Shown one piece after another: positions 23,501 through 25,680 of a DNA stretch of 25,680 nucleotides. Source of the stretch: JBIOJM01 sp044450785. GTDB lineage: Bacteria; Planctomycetota; Planctomycetia; Isosphaerales; Isosphaeraceae. The notes under the pieces are model-generated. The model had not been told where the DNA came from. It ran no database searches and saw only the letters and a program-made list of their open reading frames with translations. The position numbers and the translations under genes were made by a program. Within the stretch, counting starts at the first letter, position 1; each line of letters starts with the position of its first letter. The DNA lies in NCBI GenBank assembly GCA_044450785.1, contig JBIOJM010000127.1, positions 1 through 25,680 on the forward strand, read 5' to 3'.

Positions 23501-24318
23501 TCGCCCGGGCCGCACGGCTGCTGGGAAAGGCCGGCGACGCGAAGCAATTCGGCGACCTGGCCGGCCGAGTGAAAACGGGGTTCAACGCGAGGTTTTTCAA
23601 CCCCAAGAGGAACACGTACGAGAGCGAGACTCAGGGATCGTACGTCTTCCCACTGGCCTTCGGCCTGGTCCCCGAGGAACGCCGGGCCGCGGTTGTCGCC
23701 AACTTCGTTGACGAGATCCAGGTCAAACACAAAGGTCACACGTCGGTTGGCCTCGTCGGAATGCAATGGTTCATGCAAACGCTGACCGACATCGGCCGTC
23801 CGGAGGTGGCCTATACCGTCGCCACGCAGACGACCCGCCCGAGCTGGGGATACATGGTCTCGAAAGGTGCCACGACCAGTTGGGAGCGGTGGGACACGGA
23901 CATCCAGGATGGCGGGATGAACGGCGAGAGCCAGAAGATCCTCTCCGGCAACCTCGAAGCCTGGCTCTATCAGACGCTCGGGGGCATCAACTATGACCCG
24001 GAGACGCCAGGGTTCAAACACATCGTCCTGCGCCCCAGGCCTGTCGGTGACCTGTCCTCTGTCCGGGCCTCGCACCGGTCCTTGTACGGCCCCATCGTCA
24101 GCGACTGGAAGATCAAAGAGGGCGCATTCCTCTGGACCGTGGGGGTGCCTCCGAACACGACCGCGACAGTCTACGTGCCTGCGAAGGATGCTGCGGCGGT
24201 GACCGAGGGGAACAAGTCCGCCGCTTTAGCCGAAGGAGTCCGATTCCTGAGAATGGAGGCCGGCTCGGCGGTCTTTTCGGTCGGTTCGGGGACTTACTCG
24301 TTCCGATCGCCGTGGTGA
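20503..24318 (+). CDS. Fused RhaT-type L-rhamnose permease and GH78 alpha-L-rhamnosidase
   Basis: This is one uninterrupted 1271-residue frame. Residues 1-354 are a complete RhaT family (DMT superfamily) symporter with about ten membrane helices: 'HAIGGLASASFYLPFRGVKGWSWE', 'GLTMRYLGIALGM', 'WYLQFFFYGMGNTLMG', 'LILKEW'. It ends where E. coli RhaT ends. Residues 355-375 are a linker made from a GTCAGTGG-type repeat. Residues 376-1271 are a complete GH78 enzyme: N-terminal beta domains ('LRCEYLSNPLGID...PRLSW'), 'PDRDERMPWSG' with Glu855 as likely general acid, 'SWERWD' with Glu1128 as likely base, and a C-terminal beta domain. His862 replaces the Asp usual after 'W.G'. No internal start with a ribosome site was found for the enzyme, and it has no signal peptide. 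The enzyme is probably held at the cytoplasmic face. A strong GGGAGG precedes the shared ATG. Confidence 0.9.
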   Translation: MTQPDPALGVILHAIGGLASASFYLPFRGVKGWSWESYWLVGGIFSWVVAPWMFALVETPELFRVLGAAPPTALFWTYLFGVLWGIGGLTFGLTMRYLGIALGMAMALGYCAAFGTLIPPLFRGELAGFARTTAGATVLFGVFVCLAGIVISGLAGRSKERELSDDQKQAVIHEFSFAKGVFVATVSGILSACMSFGLAAGKPIAELAVRHGAHPLWQNLPVLVVVLAGGLTTNLIWCLALNARNGTAGEYHGAARRGGSLSSTNLRKNYLLCAAAGTVWYLQFFFYGMGNTLMGKLEFSSWTLHMASIMIFGTVWGLILKEWRGSSVRTHVLNAVGLFILVSSTVVVGYGNYLSQWSVVSFTAAFAPEPGRDRAGTTLSVDDLRCEYLSNPLGIDARAPRLSWKLLAVRPEARNLAQSAYQIVVASTETSLREDQGDLWDSGKIASDQSLHVAYGGKRLGSHAACWWKVRVWDQDGNVSAWSTPARWTMGLLDAKDWSARWIGWDGGDETTSGSNHRRLPARMLRRQFKVAKEVRRATAYVCGLGFFDLHLNGQRVGDHLMDPALTGYDRRACYVTFDVTRDVHPGRNAIGVVLGNGRYFAPRRDVPVPMTTYGYPKLLLQLRLEYGDDSVENVVSDAAWHLSTYGPTRADNEYDGEEYDARRERPGWSLPGFDDFGWRPVALVQPPGGTLEAQMLEPIRVTEVLRPVAITNPRPGIFLVDFGQSFYGSVRLKVSGPAGTEVRLRTSFNVTPEGLLKVANDRSALNLDVYVLKGQGVETWHPRFKANATRYVQVEGFPGTPTVDNFEGLVTHTDMEPVGQFTCSNTLINRIYQNARWGTRMQNRSVPMEPDRDERMPWSGHPAKTSESEGYVFNVARFYDHFLHNYRTHQGADGSLQEILPPYWTFNSKDIIWPSVITVIPDWYYNFYGDLRPLADNFECMKRWLLFQQKAYQKPDYTIDYCYYGDWVDGSWIKGTDDKRTTSRPLMSTAYYYNNCRIVARAARLLGKAGDAKQFGDLAGRVKTGFNARFFNPKRNTYESETQGSYVFPLAFGLVPEERRAAVVANFVDEIQVKHKGHTSVGLVGMQWFMQTLTDIGRPEVAYTVATQTTRPSWGYMVSKGATTSWERWDTDIQDGGMNGESQKILSGNLEAWLYQTLGGINYDPETPGFKHIVLRPRPVGDLSSVRASHRSLYGPIVSDWKIKEGAFLWTVGVPPNTTATVYVPAKDAAAVTEGNKSAALAEGVRFLRMEAGSAVFSVGSGTYSFRSPW
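21565..21586 (+). repeat. Short tandem repeat (GTCAGTGG)n inside the fused gene, copy B
   Basis: AGTCAGTGGTCAGTTGTCAG and the next two bases match the reverse complement of 5729-5750 at 19 of 22 positions. It is read in frame as 'SQWSVVSF' exactly at the permease-rhamnosidase joint. Confidence 0.7.
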
Positions 24319-24580
24319 GGTGCTGGATCAGTACGATCAGCAAGTTCATCAACTCCGATGGCGCAACAGCCAATCGTTGGCGGATTTGTTCAACGCAGTA
24401 GAACTCTGAACTGCTGGATAGACCAACTTCATGCTGACGACGCCATCGATGGGCGAGGACGCGTCCTTTTTGAGATCGTCAAACGCTCTGACTTCCGCCT
24501 TCTGGCATTCCAGACTGATTTCTCAAAGAACCGGGAGGGATTTCCATGCTGCTCAGTGAATTCCATAGGGAGGGATCGAG
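24319..24580. other. Intergenic region between convergent genes, no feature seen
   Basis: The 262 bp lie between the 3' ends of the RhaT-GH78 gene and the PIN-like gene. An 87-codon open frame at 24358-24621 (+) overlaps the PIN-like gene, has no ribosome site and no recognisable motif, so it is not called. No clear terminator hairpin was found. The drop in GC begins here. Confidence 0.5.
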
Positions 24581-25450
24581 TTAGAACTTCGGTCGATTCT
24601 CATCATCGATTTGGCAGATGATCTCCTCCTTGAAGGGATCGATCGGACGTACTATCAGTATCTGGCGTAGAACAACGCAGAAGAACTGAGACTCCTTTCC
24701 GTTCAGAGTGTAAAATGTTGGGATTCCGATGCTCTCCAGCGCGATCATCAAGTCGCCGACCGTGAGGCATGGGTTGCTCGACATTGCAACACCTGAGTTT
24801 TTCAAGATATCCTCAAGAAATGCCTCGGAGTTCTTGATCTCCGCGGTCTTACGTTCCGTCGGAAGGTTCTTTAGGAATTCGCGAATTGAGCTTAATTCAT
24901 CCGTATGATTACCTAAGTATTCGCTCACTCCACACTTTCCCGCCGTCTCACTGCATTTGTCGGTCCCAAAGTCGTATGTATGAAACGGGCGCCTCTCTCG
25001 AATTGGAATCGTGCTGCATGCACAACTGGATCCTTTGATCACATGGCCTACTCGGCCGTCGAATTCATCCAGACCAAGTGTGAGTAGGCTACGCATATAC
25101 AACTTCAACCGTTCCGTCAGTTCTGCATCGTTCGCACCTGAAAATACCTGTGCACACATCTGCAAGCAGATATTCTTCTTCCTTCTGAGCTTTGCGAACG
25201 AATGATCGGGAAGCCGCACGACGTGGTGATAGACCTCTTCGTATGAGTTGCGCCGATTAAGTTGATCTAGCACATATTTGGCTTCTTTTAAGAATCTTCG
25301 CTTAAATTCTTGTCTGACTACCGAGCTTGTCACTGTGAAATCGTATTGCCGAATACGTTGTTCGATCTTACGCTTCGCTTCTGAGCTATGAATAAATCTA
25401 GCAATCTGGATCGACGTGTCCAGAAAGATAGCTGTCCCGCTGGTCGTCAC
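24581..25450 (-). CDS. PIN-like domain protein with a cysteine-rich insertion
   Basis: This is a 289-residue protein from GTG 25450; AGAGGAG six nt upstream, overlapping the stop of the preceding gene, fixes the start. PIN-like nuclease features: 'AIFLDTSIQIARF' (Asp11), 'TSSVVRQEF' (Glu48), 'LTVGDLMIALESIG' (Asp233) and 'FYTLNGKESQFF' (Asn250). This is the order of acidic residues in PIN ribonucleases, but it is about twice the length of VapC toxins. The middle (95-220) is helical and includes C143-x-C145, His157, C166 and C173, a possible zinc site. It probably cleaves RNA, as toxin or defence effector, controlled by the coupled upstream gene. Codon use and base composition are more A/T-rich than in the rest of the window, suggesting transfer. 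The family assignment rests on motifs only. Confidence 0.7.
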   Translation of the reverse strand: MTTSGTAIFLDTSIQIARFIHSSEAKRKIEQRIRQYDFTVTSSVVRQEFKRRFLKEAKYVLDQLNRRNSYEEVYHHVVRLPDHSFAKLRRKKNICLQMCAQVFSGANDAELTERLKLYMRSLLTLGLDEFDGRVGHVIKGSSCACSTIPIRERRPFHTYDFGTDKCSETAGKCGVSEYLGNHTDELSSIREFLKNLPTERKTAEIKNSEAFLEDILKNSGVAMSSNPCLTVGDLMIALESIGIPTFYTLNGKESQFFCVVLRQILIVRPIDPFKEEIICQIDDENRPKF

Positions 25451-25453
25451 GAA

Positions 25454-25680
25454 TTACTCCTCTGGGTTCCCTGAGATCGCGGCCCACGGGTCGAGTCCAG
25501 ACGTTCCGAGGATCTTTAGTGTACTCCGGACGCTGTCCTTATCCATGCTCGAAGGACCCAAGTGGTCTTTGACGATCTCCTCGATCGCCGTGCACTGATC
25601 AACCGAAAGCTTCTCGAAACCTCCCGATACGTTCCAAGCGTATCTCAAAACTCCTTGCAGAAAATTGAGCACGCTGCACC
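25454..25680 (-). CDS. Unknown protein, partial (5' end outside window), coupled to the PIN-like gene
   Basis: The frame is open from the right edge to TAA at 25454-25456; a GTG at 25672 could be a start, but the frame continues upstream to the edge, so it is treated as partial. The visible 75 residues ('LNFLQGVLRYAWNVSGGFEKL...TAIEEIVKDHLG...LKILGTSGLDPWAAISGNPEE') are mostly helical and acidic. No family is recognised. Its stop lies 3 bp from the GTG of the PIN-like gene and the ribosome site of that gene is within its last codons. Such order is typical of an antitoxin or partner gene placed before its toxin. Confidence 0.55.
   Translation of the reverse strand, partial: CSVLNFLQGVLRYAWNVSGGFEKLSVDQCTAIEEIVKDHLGPSSMDKDSVRSTLKILGTSGLDPWAAISGNPEE

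Noticed and set aside
24358..24621. 87-codon frame on the + strand after the rhamnosidase
   Set aside because: It overlaps the 3' end of the PIN-like gene, lacks a ribosome site and shows no recognisable sequence.

Overview
The window is GC-rich, densely coding bacterial DNA, most likely from a planctomycete of the Isosphaeraceae/Gemmataceae kind. Three things point there. The small exported protein at 3927-4424 carries the planctomycete-type 'FESLESMLLLS' N-terminal motif. The fused secreted hydrolase, the DUF433 protein and the rhamnosidase/RhaT catabolic genes are of types common in these genomes. The intergenic spaces are long and filled with GC-rich hairpin repeats. No rRNA, tRNA, CRISPR array, transposase or phage gene was seen.

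Layout. 1-1843 (-) is a membrane sensor histidine kinase (7TM, PAS, HisKA, HATPase) running off the left edge. It is divergent from a secreted kinesin-light-chain-type TPR protein (2036-3616). A hairpin/tandem-repeat element (3695-3834) separates that gene from the small exported LES-motif protein (-). Next come a SAM methyltransferase with an N-terminal zinc ribbon (4907-5725) and a DAHP synthase (aroF type, 5833-6846). A single-chain, eukaryote-like xanthine dehydrogenase (6871-11112, -) follows, with a small two-helix membrane protein just upstream in the same direction. Then there is a solitary DUF433 gene and a very large secreted protein with three alpha/beta-hydrolase domains (12019-15534). 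About 800 bp without a convincing gene (15535-16334) holds a nested inverted-repeat element. A small hypothetical gene (-) after it appears to be interrupted near its start by an in-frame TGA.

From 16951 to 24318 (+) five tightly spaced genes form what looks like a catabolic operon for L-rhamnose-type sugars: HpcH/HpaI aldolase, D-2-hydroxyacid dehydrogenase, short-chain dehydrogenase, sugar isomerase/epimerase TIM barrel, and a 1271-residue protein that joins a complete RhaT-type permease to a complete GH78 alpha-L-rhamnosidase. The joint between permease and rhamnosidase is a translated copy of a short intergenic-type repeat that also occurs upstream of aroF. This fusion is the most unusual observation in the window. 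The enzyme set suggests a non-phosphorylated route (rhamnosidase, uptake, oxidation, aldol cleavage), but no sugar-acid dehydratase or lactonase is present here.

The right end (about 24320-25680) is visibly richer in A/T. It carries a minus-strand pair, a partial unknown gene translationally coupled to a 289-residue PIN-like protein with a four-cysteine insertion, which may be an acquired toxin/antitoxin or defence-type module.
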